From Viola odorata (taxonomy: Eukaryota > Streptophyta > Magnoliopsida > Malpighiales > Violaceae): 64,000 bases of DNA. Position 1 is the first letter of the stretch. Each line of letters starts with the position of its first letter. The position numbers and the translations under genes were made by a program. Positions 1 to 10,905 of the stretch are shown piece after piece. Below the pieces are notes generated by a model. That model searched no databases. It saw only the letters and a program-made list of their open reading frames with translations, and was not told the origin of the DNA. Location: assembly GCA_963691705.1 (NCBI GenBank), contig OY829546.1, positions 33,636,040-33,700,039 of the forward strand, given 5' to 3'.

Positions 1-201
1 ATTTTCATAATTTCAATTTCTAAACCATGCCCAACGGCATGTCAAATTTCAATTTCTTAACCATGCCCAAACGACATGTATTTTCATAATTTTAATTTCT
101 AAACCATGCCCAGACGGCATGTCAATTTCATAATCTCAATTTCTAAACCATGCCCAACGGCATGTCAAATTTCAATTTCTAAACCATGCCCAAACGGCAT
201 G
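1..201 (-). repeat. Hairpin minisatellite in the 3' region of element B
   Basis: About five units of 36 to 45 bp, each carrying the inverted repeat CATGCC-CAAAC-GGCATG (or CATGCC-CAAC-GGCATG) separated by AT-rich spacer with TTTCAATTTCTAAA. One unit has a mutated arm (ACGACATG). On the minus strand the array lies directly downstream of the B integrase stop codon, so it is the start of the element's 3' noncoding region. The array continues beyond the left edge, so the copy number is a minimum. Confidence 0.85.
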
Positions 202-409
202 TCAAATTCTAGCATGATATAATTTTAATCGAGCAATATTCCAAGAGTTAGGTAAGGGAGTACCGTCAAGCGTTTCGAGGTGATACGCCCCTTTTCCGAT
301 AACACGAGTGACGCGGTATGGGCCTTCCCAGTTTGAGCTAAGCTTCCACATTCGTTGGCCCGCCGCTCGTTTGTCCCTGAGCACGAGGTCTCCCACCTTG
401 AGCAGCCGC
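202..409 (-). pseudogene. Element B integrase, C-terminal piece
   Basis: Last part of the B integrase, ending in ARLKLYHARI and a stop at 202-204. It contains the GDLVLRDKRA...GPYRV block, the chromodomain-like/GPY-F region common at the C-terminus of Ty3/gypsy integrases. It is cut from the rest of the integrase (2016-3142) by solo LTR S. The piece itself is open. It matches the ends of the C, D and E integrases in this window, which share the block from GDLVLRD to SNSWNIAR. Confidence 0.85.
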
Positions 410-2010
410 TGATAGCACGTTTCATGGTCTAGATTTTACCTTCTTTTCTAGCCCTTTCGGGGGCTTGATTCTACTATTTGACCCTTATTCCAATCTTTAT
501 TGCAGATTAGCGTCAATAGAAGGAAAAGATCGAAAAGAAGCATTTTTGGAGTATTTCTGAGGATTTCAAGCTTCAAGGCCTAGAAGATCAGAATGTCGTC
601 GAGCCCTCGAAAGCTAACCAGACCAGTGAGCAGTCTCTAGCCCGCGATATCTCTGCAAAGCCAAAGAGACAAATCTTCAAAGATTCTCACGGGATTCCTT
701 GCATATCTAGAAGATTGCAGAATATTCCAGCACGCTCCATGTGCTGTCACTCTCTCCCCTTAGCTGGAATTTGTCTTTTTGTAATCCCTTAGCTGGAATT
801 TGTCCTCTTGTGGGCTAGTCCCTATATAAGCCTCTAGTTTTAGGGTTTGAATACACACATCACACCTTGTAAATATTTTTCCACTTTCTTCTTCTGGGAG
901 CCGCCTCCTTTTCTCTCCTCCCTCTTTTGGGTGGTGGCTGAGGCATCCATTTCCAGCAGCCATTGAACTTAATCGGAGCTTTGCTCCGGCCGGTAACATT
1001 TATAGTTTTATTCTTCTTGTTCTTCTTTTATGCAATCTTCCTTTTCCTATTTTGTTTGTTTGTTTTGTGGTATGAGTAGCTAGATTTCCCCTTCTTAGCA
1101 GAGGTATTTTGAGGGTTGCATGGGTAGTTAAGAGGCCTAAACGTGTTTAATATATTCTTATTGTTGTATTCGATTGTTTATCGGTTTCTTGTTAATTCGT
1201 CTAGGGCCAGATTAGTAGTCTGGCCAACTAGTATCTAGACCTAGATGATTACCGTCATATTCCAGGGTTATATCTGACGTGAAGCCCTGGAATTTTAGCA
1301 GACACCTAGGGGAGGCAGCGCGAGAGGTCTCACCTAAGGGTAAACAACCGATTAGGGTATGTGATACGAGTCTGACAAGCTGAGCTGTCGCGCCCTAGAT
1401 CTATCTTACCTCCCCTTCATGGGCGTTCTGAATTTAGCCTCCCTACTTCGAGCCCGTGACAGGCCGGACGGTCAAGGCTGCCTTTTGATGACAAGAGAGG
1501 TAGCTGGGAGGATGGCTGAACGTCAAGGTCACCTCATATGTGGAAACGGGGGGTGACTTTTATCTAAGAAGGTAAGCAGGGGATGCGGTGTGGAAACGCG
1601 GTCCCTATAGCATATCTATGGCATAGGAATAGAATATTTCTGCGCCGATGATTTTCTAGCCCTGGAAGCAACCCGATAATGTCCTTTGCTAAGATATCTT
1701 CTCTTCTGACTTTATTTCTTTATTTGATTTCTGTTTGCATGTCGTGTCCTTGATTGTGTTTTACTTTCGTGCCCTAGATTACTATTTTTATTAGTTAGCT
1801 TGTTAGCCCATGTCTATCTTAGTTAACTAGATTAACCAACCAAATCCCCCCCCATTGTTTCTTTTATTATTTTACTTTATATCTGGACCTGTCTAGTGTA
1901 TGTCTTCACCTTTCTCTGTGGATCGAACCTCTTGCCACTATCTTCAATCCTTTTTGTTGCATGTGATAAGTTGTAATTATTTGATCGTGCCCTCGACAAG
2001 CAAGCCATCA
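410..2010 (+). mobile_element. Element S: solo LTR of an Athila-like retrotransposon
   Basis: A 1601-bp solo LTR beginning TGATAGC and ending GCCATCA (near-perfect terminal inverted repeat), flanked by the 5-bp duplication GCCGC at 405-409 and 2011-2015. It splits the B integrase, whose frame continues on both sides. No internal sequence is present, so it arose by LTR-LTR recombination. It has a TATA box (CTATATAAG near 822-830), a TTT-loop hairpin CGGAGC/GCTCCG near 976-990, and the signature (TCTCTGTGGATCGAACC) before its 3' end that is shared with the LTRs of A and G. Outer parts resemble the G LTR, while the middle (about 1250-1611) resembles the A LTR. ORFs inside are not genes. Confidence 0.93.
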
Positions 2011-3142
2011 GCCGCTCCTTAACATGTCTGTTGTGATACCGCGCCATTCTTCTTTTGTAGTACATTATTTTCAAGAGAGCTTCCTCGCGCGCCTCAGGCA
2101 GCATATCAAGGTTAGCGCGTAACCTCTCCTCGTTTAATTCCTCCTTGAAATATTCCACCCTTAAGCTTAGGGTGCCAATTTCGACAGGCGTTACTGCTTC
2201 GTTACCAAAAGCCATCGCAAAGGGCGTTTCCCCTGTACTAGTTTTGACGGTCATGCGGTAAGCCCACATTACATAGGGTAGCTTGTCTAGCCACTTCTTT
2301 TTCGACCCCTCAAGATTTTTCTTAATATTGCTCAATATGCTTCGGTTGGTTACCTCCGCCTAGCCGTTAGTCTGAGGATGCGCCATAGAAGAAAACCTCT
2401 GTTCGATCTAGAATTCTTCACATTGCTCTTTGAAGAAGCGGCTGGTAAACTGTGCCCCGTTGTCACTAACTAGCACGCGAGGCACCCCGAAACGCATGAT
2501 CACTTGGTGCTTAAAGAAGTACCATACCCTCTCCGTCGTAATACTGGCTACCTCTTCCGCTTCTGCCCATTTGGTAAAGTAGTCTACTGCCACAATTACA
2601 AATTTCAGTTGAGACCTGGCCTTAGGAAAAGGGCCTAAAATATTGATTCCCCATTTGGCAAAAGGACAAGGTGCCACGATCTGAGATATTTCAATGGCGG
2701 GTCGTCGAGGGATTTTGGCAAATTCTTGACACTTGTGGCATGATTGCACAAAGTTGTTACAATCCCGATGAATAGTGGGCCAATAGAATCCTGACCGGAA
2801 CACCTGCGAGGCCATGGTACCACCCGACACGTGCATGCCGCAGATGCCTTTATGAATCTCGCGCAGGGTATGGAGGCCTTCTTGTTCCGTTATACATTTT
2901 GCGGCTGGATGCGAGAAACATCTCCGAATTAACTCCCCATCATAATAAGTGCACCTTGCCGCTTGCTTCAGCACTTTTTTCTTCTCTGTACTGTCGCTCG
3001 GCAACTCGTCGTGCTTCAAAAATTTTATCACAGGGACCCTCCAGTCCTTTTCAATCTCCTCCACACATAGCGACAGCTGTTCCTCCATGAAGGACGGTAA
3101 TGACCTTTCCTCATAGTACACACCTTCTGGTATGACAGCCTC
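2011..3142 (-). pseudogene. Element B integrase, main part
   Basis: Integrase of the Tat-like element: an N-terminal HHCC zinc-binding region (HTLREIHKG...H...CHKCQEF), then the DDE core with VSDNGAQF, and a PQTN...AEVTNR block carrying the catalytic Glu. It inserts element cDNA into the host chromosome. It is inactive: in-frame stops lie at 2408-2410 and near 2363-2365, and the first catalytic Asp is changed to Asn (the block reads WGINILGPF where D, E and A have WGID at this place). An upstream stop at 3143-3145 separates it from the RNase H part. It continues at 202-404 beyond solo LTR S. Confidence 0.9.
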
Positions 3143-3600
3143 CTAATTGGCTGCCACTTTGGCGAGATTATCCGCCTCGGTATTGTCTTCCCGCGGAATG
3201 TGTTCGAAAGTAACACACACGCCGCTTTGTTCCATTTCTACCGATTCCCTTTTCACTTTCGAGAGGTATTGCGCCATGATCGGTTCTCTAGCTTGGGAAT
3301 GTCCCAAGACTTGATCAATTATCAACTTGGAGTCCCCTCGTATTTTCAACCGTGGAGCTCTTGCTACCAAGTCATTTTCAGTTTTAGCGAAGAGGCTCCT
3401 TCCTACTCTAAGCCCCGCCACTAACGCTTCATACTCTGCTGCGTTGTTGGACAATGGTTGCAGAATTCTAATGGCGTACCGCACCTGCTCATCATGTGGC
3501 CCGATCATGTATATGCCAGCTCCCGCCAGCTCTTGATTTTTGGCGCCATCCACATAGATGACCCATACGTCCGCGGGGGCTTCTGTGGGTAGGATCTTTG
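3143..3600 (-). pseudogene. Element B second RNase H (aRNH)
   Basis: Second RNase H-fold domain between the gypsy RNase H and the integrase. Key features are YVDGAKNQ (first catalytic Asp), NNAAEYEAL (Glu), RGDSKLIIDQVLGH (Asp) and EDNTEADNLAK (last Asp). This domain is the archaeal-like RNase H known from Tat-lineage elements, thought to have been acquired to supplement the original RNase H. All acidic positions are visible. It ends at an in-frame TAG at 3143-3145, where D and E continue into integrase. Confidence 0.88.
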
Positions 3601-4204
3601 CGTCACTTTCTTTCTTCTCGAGCGGCTCCACCGCCTTATCCCCAGTAAATGTACACTCGGTGATAAAATCTGCTAAAACCTGAGCTTTTATGGATGGCCG
3701 AGCTTTGTATTGTAATCCATATTGTTCCAGCTCAATTGACCAAATCAACATCCTCCCCGAGGATTCTGGTTTCCTAAAAATTCTCCTCAAAGGTTGATCC
3801 GTGAGCACGACGACTGGATGGGCCAGGAAGTACCTGTCCATCTTCCGTGTGGACTGTAGCAGGGTGAATGCCACCTTCTCAATGTGGGTGTATCGCACCT
3901 CGGCATCTTTTAACACATGGCTAACAAAGAAAACGGGGCGGTGGGCGTGATTATCCTCCCGGACCAAAACGGCACTGACCACTTCATCCGCGACGCCGAG
4001 GTACAAGAATAGGGTGTCGCCCGATTCCGGTCGTGTTAGTACCAAGTCAGACGACAAGTATGTTTTCAAACCCACGAACGCCTCTTCGCATTCTTGTGTC
4101 CATCCGAAAGAAGCTTTCTGGCGTATGACTTTAAAGAACAGCAAGCACTTCTCGCCCTGCTTAGAGATGAACCGTCCCAGAGCAATGACACGTCCTGTTA
4201 ACCT
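3601..4204 (-). pseudogene. Element B gypsy-type RNase H
   Basis: RNase H domain directly after reverse transcriptase (FFKVIRQKASFGWTQECEEAF ... YLGVADEVVSAVL ... HIEKVAFTLLQSTRKMDRYFLAHP ... VLTDQPLRRIF). It degrades RNA in RNA-DNA hybrids during reverse transcription. The stretch 3143-4144 is one open frame with the second RNase H. The link to RT is broken by a TAG at 4205-4207, where E has a Gln codon. Confidence 0.88.
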
Positions 4205-4978
4205 CTAAACTTCCTGGAGGGTTCGTGGCGATACCATATCATGGATAGCCTTAATCTTTGACGGGTTCGGCTGGATGCCCTTTTGGCTTACCACATACCT
4301 TAAGAATTTTCCCGTTTGAAATGCAAACGCGCACTTGCGGGGGTTCAACTTTATCTGGTACTTCCTCAATGTATCAAACACTTCCTGCAAATCGGCCAGA
4401 TGGTCGCTAAAACTTCTGCTTTTGACCAATACATCATCTACGTATGCTTCTACATTTCTCCCGATTTGCTTTTCAAACACTTTGTTGGCCATACGCTGGA
4501 AGGTCGCCCCTGCATTCTTTAAGCCAAATGGCATTACCGTGTAGCAATAGGTGGCCTTCAGGGTTATAAATGCCATCTTTTTCTCATCTCCCTTGGCCAT
4601 AGGGATTTGGTGGTATCCCGAATTGCCGTCCAAAGAACTCAAATATGCGTACCCTGTCGCTTGATCGACCAACTGATCAATCCAAGGGAGCGGATAACAG
4701 TCCTTAGGACAAACGTCATTCAAGTTAGTGAAATCAATGCACATGCGCCAGTCTCCGTTGGGCTTGTGGACTAAGACGGGGTTGGCCAACCAAGTGGGGT
4801 ATTGAACTTCTCGGATGAATCCTGCGTTCCTCAGTTTTACTACCTCCACCACCGACTTTTCTGTGGAGAATGCTCGCCACTTCTGTTGAACTGGCGTGGC
4901 GCGCGGGTCAACGTTGAGTCGGTGCTCAGCCACTTCCCTGGACACGCCAGGTATGTCCGCCAATTTCCACGCGAACTC
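4205..4978 (-). pseudogene. Element B reverse transcriptase
   Basis: Reverse transcriptase core: MCIDFTNLNDVCPKDCYPLP, SSLDGNSGYHQIPM, MPFGLKNAGATFQRM and the catalytic AYVDDVLVKS (YVDD at 4433-4444). The wording of these blocks is that of the Tat lineage. It copies element RNA into DNA in virus-like particles. The core is open between in-frame stops at 4979-4981 (TGA, shared with element E) and 4205-4207. Confidence 0.92.
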
Positions 4979-5562
4979 TCATTTGCATTTGTTCAACAGT
5001 CGGGCTAATCGTGCTCTCTCCTCAAGGGTCAATTTTTCACTGGCCTGGAAGCTCGCCTTATCATTGCCTTGGATGGGGATGGATACCATCGCATCCACTG
5101 GCTGGGTTCGCCTTTCATCCCTTTGCTCATAGGGATCCGCTGCCACACACACATATTGATCACAACTTTTTTGAATCATGAGTGAATAAGACTCGACGGC
5201 TAGCTTTTGATCGCCCTTGATCGATACTACCCCTTCCCAAGAGGGGTATTTCATCCTGAGGTGTTTCTGAGATACCGCCGCCCCAAAACGATTGAGGAAT
5301 GGCCGCCCTAGAATGGCATTATACGGTAGGATGAGATCCACAACCAAGAACATCAACTCTTCTGATCATTTCGACGCGTCTTCACTAAAATACACAGGCA
5401 GCGTTGTGACTCCAATTATAGGTATAGGGATGCTGTCCACTCCAATAATTGGTTTCTTGCAAGGCGCCAGTTCACCGGCAGGGCGTTTCATGATATTATA
5501 TGCTTCCAACGAAAATAAGTTTACCGCACTGCCGTTATCAATGAGGGTCCTTCGTACCCCAT
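4979..5562 (-). pseudogene. Element B protease region
   Basis: Aspartic protease region with the active-site block TLIDNGSAVNLFSLEAYN (Asp at the usual D-S/T-G position, here DNGS) and the downstream LPYNAILGRPFLNRF block typical of retroelement proteases. It would cut Gag-Pol. The N-terminal edge is broken at 5562 by element A, and gag coding resumes at 18186 on the minus strand. A short break lies at 5357-5365. The C-terminal end is an in-frame TGA at 4979-4981 that E carries at the homologous codon. Confidence 0.85.
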
Positions 5563-7154
5563 TGATAGCATGCTTCATGACCTAGATTTTACCCTCTTTT
5601 GTAGCCTTTTCGGGGGCTTCATGTTGCCATTTGACCCTTATTACGATCTTATTTGCAGAATGACATCAAAAGAGGGAAAAGAGCGAAAAGAAGCAATTTC
5701 GGAGCAATTCTGAGGAATTCCAGCTTCAAGGCCTAGAAGGGAGGATGCTTTCAAGGCCTCGACGCGAACCAGACCTGTGCGCTGTCTCTAGGTCTCGACA
5801 GCTCCGCATCTTCCTCCAAAGAAAGCATCTTTAAAGATCCGCACGGAATCCCATGCACTTCTAGAAGGCAGCAACGTGGCAGGAATCCCAGAATATTCCT
5901 TTTGCAAGGACATGTGCTATCACCTCCTCATTGCCCTTATCTATTTTGTCTCCTAGCTAGTATTAGGCTATAAAAGCATAGTGCTAGGGTTTTTGTAAGG
6001 ACGGCTGGTCCTAAGGATATTTTCTTACATTAATTTCAGCACATATTCTCTTAGGATAATCGCCTCTCCTTGAAGAACAGCCTTTATGATTCAGCTCTCC
6101 TTTGATTATTAATTAATCCATCGGTTCCTTCTAATCCTTTGTTATTTCCTTTTGTTATTTTATGATTACTTATATCTATTGTTTATATTATAGTATGAGT
6201 AGCTAAACACCACCCTTCTTAGTGAAGGGTGTTTAATGGGTTGAAAAGGTTTGGCTAAGAGGTCTAATGCATGCTTAATATATTCTCTTGTTCACATGAC
6301 TATTTACCGATTTAATTCCATGCTTGCTTAGGAATATTAATGGCTTGATCATCTGTTAGTATGCCTACGTGAGTAACGTCATATTCCAGGGTTATACCTG
6401 ACGCGAAGCCCTGGAATTGGAGCAGACACCTAGGGGAGGCAACGCGAGAGGCCTCACCTAGGGGTAAACTGTCATCTAGGGTATGCAATACGGGTCTGAC
6501 AAGCTGAGCTATTGCGCCATAGATCTGTCTTACCTCTCCTTCATGGGCGTTCAGAGTTTAGCCTCCCTACTTCGAGCCCTAGACAGGCCGGACGGTCACG
6601 GCTGCTTCCTGATGACAAGGGAAGTAGCTGGGAGGATGGCTGAACGTCAAGGTCACCTCATATGTGGAAACGGGGGGTGACTTCTAGCTACGAAGGTAAG
6701 TAGGGGATGCGGTGTGGAAACGCGGTCCCTATAGCAGGTCTGTACATGAGTCTGGAATATTTTTGCACCAATGACTAGCCAATCTAGAAAACAACCCAAA
6801 GGAACACCTTTCGCTAAGATCTATTCTCATCTGATTAATATCTCTTTTACTACGTTTCTAGCCCTCGAAGTGTTTACATTTCTTGCCCTGGATTACATTT
6901 TGCTTTCATGCCCTAGATAAATACTTTACAATTCTGTTTTGTTAGCTCCCACACTCTGCGTTGGTTAATTTATTAGCCAACATTAAACCCCCCCCAGTGT
7001 TACTACAATTCGGTCTGTCGCATATCACCTTGTCATACATCTTCATTAGCAAACCTGTCCTTCTATCTCTGTGGTTCGACCCTGTCTTGCCCCTATACAC
7101 ATTTACTTGTGCATCTAGGCACCAGGAAAATATATTATATTTGAGTGACGATCA
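5563..7154 (+). repeat. Element A 5' LTR
   Basis: A 1592-bp LTR from TGATAGC to GACGATCA. It has a TATA box CTATAAAAG at 5968-5976 with the transcription start expected about 30 bp downstream. The block from about 6380 to 6730 is nearly identical to the middle of solo LTR S. ORFs of 60 to 80 codons in the LTR (6483-6680, 6961-7182) recur in the 3' LTR at 17509 and 17987 and are not genes. Confidence 0.95.
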
Positions 7155-7159
7155 AATTT

Positions 7160-7177
7160 TGGCGCCGTTGCCGGGGA
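7160..7177 (+). other. Primer binding site, tRNA-Asp, element A
   Basis: TGGCGCCGTTGCCGGGGA starts five bases after the 5' LTR and is the exact complement of the 3' 18 nt (with CCA) of plant tRNA-Asp(GUC). This primer is the usual one for Athila elements. Confidence 0.93.
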
Positions 7178-7213
7178 TATGAACGGTACTAATTTTGTTT
7201 CTGTTTTTCTTGT

Positions 7214-10159
7214 ATGACCAGGAGGTCTGCCCCAGATCTGCTCCCTCTAGACCTCGAGTTGACTAGGACGGAAAGAGGACTTCGGAGGCAAGCTCAAGGA
7301 ACATCTGCTCATCGTAGAGTAATTCCACATCCTTCCCTCGACGGATCCCCTACCAACTTGGCTGATCAGGAACACCATCATTACATAGACCTGACCTCCC
7401 TTCACGACAACCAACACCAAATCCCACCAGACCATCTCGATTTACTTGAAATGGCTGATCTAGCCGACCACAACAATCATGACAACCAAGATCGTCATGA
7501 GAACCCACCACCACCACCAATACCAGACCAACAAACTATTGACAACTTCCATGCAACTCCCGATATGGCAAGCAGCTGCATTGACTGGCCTAACGTCCCC
7601 CATGACTGGACTCTTAAGTCAGCCGTACTTCATCATCTGCCTATCTTTCGGGGGGTAGCCAAGGAGAATGCCCTTCGTCACCTCCAACAGCTCCATTCAA
7701 TTTGCGAGGCCATGAAACCTGCTAACGCCAGTATTGAGCAAGCCAAGCTTCGCGCATTCCAGTGGTCTCTCAAAGATGATGCCCTTGATTGGTATTATGA
7801 CCTTCCAGCAAGATCTATTCGCTCTTGGGCGGATATGTCAAAAATCTTCACTGAAAAGTACTACCCTACTTCTATCTCTAACACTACACGCAAGCAACTA
7901 GTTTCCATAGTTCAGAAGAAGGAGGAAACCCTGGCCCAGTACTACGAAAGATTTCAGAAGATGCAGTCTAATTGCCCAGCCCACAACCTTACCGAACACG
8001 CTCTTGTTCAGTACTTTTGTGAAGGCCTCCAACCTCATGACAAGGCATTGCTAAATGCAGCTGCCAATGGTTCCCTGACTACCTTGACCCCGAAAGCAGC
8101 TCGAGCTACGATAGAGCTCATGGCCAAGAATGCCTCTGATGACCTTACCAACAATCCAGGCCAGGAGGTCCAAGTAGCAGCCCTTCAGAAACAGATATCG
8201 TCCCTTACGGGGATGTTTCAGAATTTCATAACATCACAACCCACACCTGTCAAAGCTTGCCAAATATGCAATTTTGTGGATCATGCCACTGATGCATGCC
8301 CCCACATTCCAGAAGAAATTCAAGTAAACGCTGCTGGTCAATTCATTCCAGTCCAATATGCTCAAAATTACAACCAAGGGTGGAAACAGCCAAATCCAGG
8401 GTGGGTACCAAACAATCAATTTTCAGGACCTAGCCACCAACCACCCCAGAATCCATATGGAAACCCCCCGCCTAACATGCCAAACTTCAGACCTCGACCC
8501 ACGTATCATCAACAGCAGTACCAACGCCAACCTCCTCAGGATCAAACCTTTGTCCAACCTCCAGATCAGACTTTTATCCAGCCCCCGAAAGCTGAAATAC
8601 CCAGGAACCCCGAACAGCAAAAAGAAATCGATGATCTCAAAAAGCAGATGCGCAATCTGACTGCCCAACTCCAGGAAGTAACAAACCATGGCAGATTGCC
8701 ACCTCAAACAGAAGTAAATCCAAAGCACAATGTCTGCGCATTGACTCTGCGTAGTGGAATGACCTTGAACTCACCTGAGCTTCCAGCCCCCGATGCTGAA
8801 AATACACCCGAGGCTGAGATTCGGCCCAAACCCAGAACTAAACTTCCCAAAGTCCCTAGATTCGTGGAAGTCAAAGAGGATAGAATCAGCTCTCCGAGAG
8901 GTTCACCGCGAAATGACCCAAACCCACCAGAATTTACTCAAGAATACATCCATAAGATTCTCGAGCCCCCGTTCCCTCATAGATTGGTCAAGGCCAAGAA
9001 AGATAAGGAAGACCGAGATATCTTTGAGATGTTCAGTAAAGTGGTTGTCAATATTCCTCTCCTCCAGGCCGTGAAAAATGTCCCTCGCTATGCCAAATTC
9101 TTGAAGCAACTGTGCACTAACAAAAACAAGTTCGCTGAAGTCAATAAGATCAGCATAGGAGCCAGTGCTTCCGCGCACATCCAAAGCAGAATTCCTCCAA
9201 AATGCAAAGACCAGGGCATGTTCATTATCCCTTGTCGAATAGGCACAGTTGATATTGGAAAAGCCATGTGTGATCTTGGCGCAGGAATCAATGTGATGCC
9301 CTTGATAATCTACAACAGTCTAGGTCTCGAACCTCTAGTTCCCACAGACCTGGCTATCCAGCTCGCGGATCGTTCCATCATTTACCCCGAAGGGATTATC
9401 AAAGATGTTCTAGTCCAAGTGGGAGAATTCTTGTTCCCTGCTGATTTCTACGTAATTGCAATGGAAAATGAGGACTCCACCAAGTCCACTGATGTTCTTC
9501 TAGGCCGTCCATTTCTGGCCACGGCCCGAGCCAAGATTGATGTTCATGATGCCATCATTTCTCTCGAATTTGATGGAGAGATCATCAAATTCAATATGCT
9601 AGAGGCCATGCGATACCCTTCTGAATTTTCTAGTGTGAATTATATTGATATTGTTGATCCCCTTGTAGGGGAAATTGATGAAATATATTCTACTGACCCC
9701 TTGCATTTTGCCCTTGACAGGAGTCTAACACCCGCTCTTCTAGATGTCGTGGCCTCGACAATTTCCATTCCATCTGAGTTACACTCTGTCGTCGCTGACC
9801 TAGAAGAATGCCCTGTCACTCAGTATGAGCCACCAGCGCAGTCCCCTGACTACGAAGGCCATGTTAAATTAATTCCATCAGTTGATCAGGCTCCAGCCCT
9901 AGATCTTAAACCTTTACCTTCACATCTAAAGTATGCTTATCTGGGTCCCGATAACTCTCTACCTGTTATTATCTCCAACAAGCTTCGAGACCTCGAAGAG
10001 TCCCAACTGCTTTCTTTGCTGAAAAACTTCAGACAAGCCATAGGATGGACCATTGCAGACATCAAAGGTCTATCCCCAGCATTGTGCACTCATCATATCC
10101 ACCTAGAAGATGCAAGCAAGACCATTCGCCAGCCCAGAGACGCCTTAACCCGCCTATGA
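7214..10159 (+). CDS. gag: Element A Gag-protease polyprotein
   Basis: Open frame of 981 codons. The N-terminal half is Gag: the Athila capsid block from about residue 125 (SSCIDWPNVPHDWTL ... LPIFRGVAKENALRHL ... FQWSLKDDALDWYYDLP) to about 300, then a degenerate zinc knuckle C-x2-C-x4-H-x4-C at about residues 349-361, then a Pro/Gln-rich linker with a short coiled-coil stretch near 480. The protease follows with active site CDLGAGINVMP (Asp near residue 687) and LLGRPFLATARAKID. Gag builds the particle and the protease matures it. The start is the first ATG after the primer site. The frame ends early because of a one-base deletion near 10133, after which RT continues in another frame. Confidence 0.93.
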   Translation: MTRRSAPDLLPLDLELTRTERGLRRQAQGTSAHRRVIPHPSLDGSPTNLADQEHHHYIDLTSLHDNQHQIPPDHLDLLEMADLADHNNHDNQDRHENPPPPPIPDQQTIDNFHATPDMASSCIDWPNVPHDWTLKSAVLHHLPIFRGVAKENALRHLQQLHSICEAMKPANASIEQAKLRAFQWSLKDDALDWYYDLPARSIRSWADMSKIFTEKYYPTSISNTTRKQLVSIVQKKEETLAQYYERFQKMQSNCPAHNLTEHALVQYFCEGLQPHDKALLNAAANGSLTTLTPKAARATIELMAKNASDDLTNNPGQEVQVAALQKQISSLTGMFQNFITSQPTPVKACQICNFVDHATDACPHIPEEIQVNAAGQFIPVQYAQNYNQGWKQPNPGWVPNNQFSGPSHQPPQNPYGNPPPNMPNFRPRPTYHQQQYQRQPPQDQTFVQPPDQTFIQPPKAEIPRNPEQQKEIDDLKKQMRNLTAQLQEVTNHGRLPPQTEVNPKHNVCALTLRSGMTLNSPELPAPDAENTPEAEIRPKPRTKLPKVPRFVEVKEDRISSPRGSPRNDPNPPEFTQEYIHKILEPPFPHRLVKAKKDKEDRDIFEMFSKVVVNIPLLQAVKNVPRYAKFLKQLCTNKNKFAEVNKISIGASASAHIQSRIPPKCKDQGMFIIPCRIGTVDIGKAMCDLGAGINVMPLIIYNSLGLEPLVPTDLAIQLADRSIIYPEGIIKDVLVQVGEFLFPADFYVIAMENEDSTKSTDVLLGRPFLATARAKIDVHDAIISLEFDGEIIKFNMLEAMRYPSEFSSVNYIDIVDPLVGEIDEIYSTDPLHFALDRSLTPALLDVVASTISIPSELHSVVADLEECPVTQYEPPAQSPDYEGHVKLIPSVDQAPALDLKPLPSHLKYAYLGPDNSLPVIISNKLRDLEESQLLSLLKNFRQAIGWTIADIKGLSPALCTHHIHLEDASKTIRQPRDALTRL

Positions 10160-10905
10160 TGGAAGTGGTGAAGAAAGAAATTCTTAAGTTGCTAGACGCA
10201 GGAGTTATCTACCCCATCTCAAATAGCCCTTGGGTCAGCCCTATCCAGGTCGTGCCCAAGAAAACAGGCCTCACAATCATCACCAGCCAAGATGGCGAAT
10301 CCATTCCTACCCGGATCCAGAATGGGTGGAGAGTGTGCATCGATTACAGCCGACTGAATGCTGCCACCAGAAAAGACCATTTCCCCTTGCCCTTCATCGA
10401 TCAGATGCTGGAACGTCTCGCAGGAAAGACCCACTATTGCTGCCTAGATGGTTACTCTGGTTTCCACCAGATCCCGGTCGCTCCTGAAGACCAGGAAAAG
10501 ACTACCTTTACCTGCCCTTTCGGGACCTTCGCCTATAGACGCATGCCCTTCGGCCTGTGCAACGCTCCTGCCACTTTCCAGCGCTGTATGGTTAGCATTT
10601 TCTCTGAGTTAGTCGAAGACGGAATCGAGGTCTTCATGGATGACTTCACCGTCTATGGAAATTCCTTTGACGAATGCATGAGCAATCTGAAGAAATGTTT
10701 AGAGCACTGCATAGAGACAGACCTTGTCCTGAATTTTGAGAAATGCCACTTTATGGTGGATCGAGCCCTGGTGCTAGGCCATGTTATATCAGCCAAAGGG
10801 ATTGAGGTCGACAAAGCAAAAATCGAAGTGATAGAGTCCCTGCCCTATCCTTCTTGTGTCAGAGATGTGAGATCTTTTCTAGGCCACGCCGGATTCTACA
10901 GATGA
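10134..10905 (+). pseudogene. Element A reverse transcriptase
   Basis: RT in the frame following the deletion near 10133: NPPMMEVVKKEI, SNSPWVSPIQVVPKK, VCIDYSRLNAATRKDHFPLPF, MPFGLCNAPATFQRCM and the catalytic FMDD at 10633-10644. The domain is complete up to SFLGHAGFYR, where the next codon is TGA (10903-10905) in place of an Arg CGA, a C-to-T change of the kind produced by deamination of methylated cytosine. Confidence 0.92.

Noticed and set aside
6483..6680. 65-codon ORF repeated at 17509-17706 (and similar ones at 6961 and 17987)
   Set aside because: They lie inside the two LTRs of A and are copies by LTR identity. They share sequence with the noncoding block of solo LTR S, where the frame is not kept.
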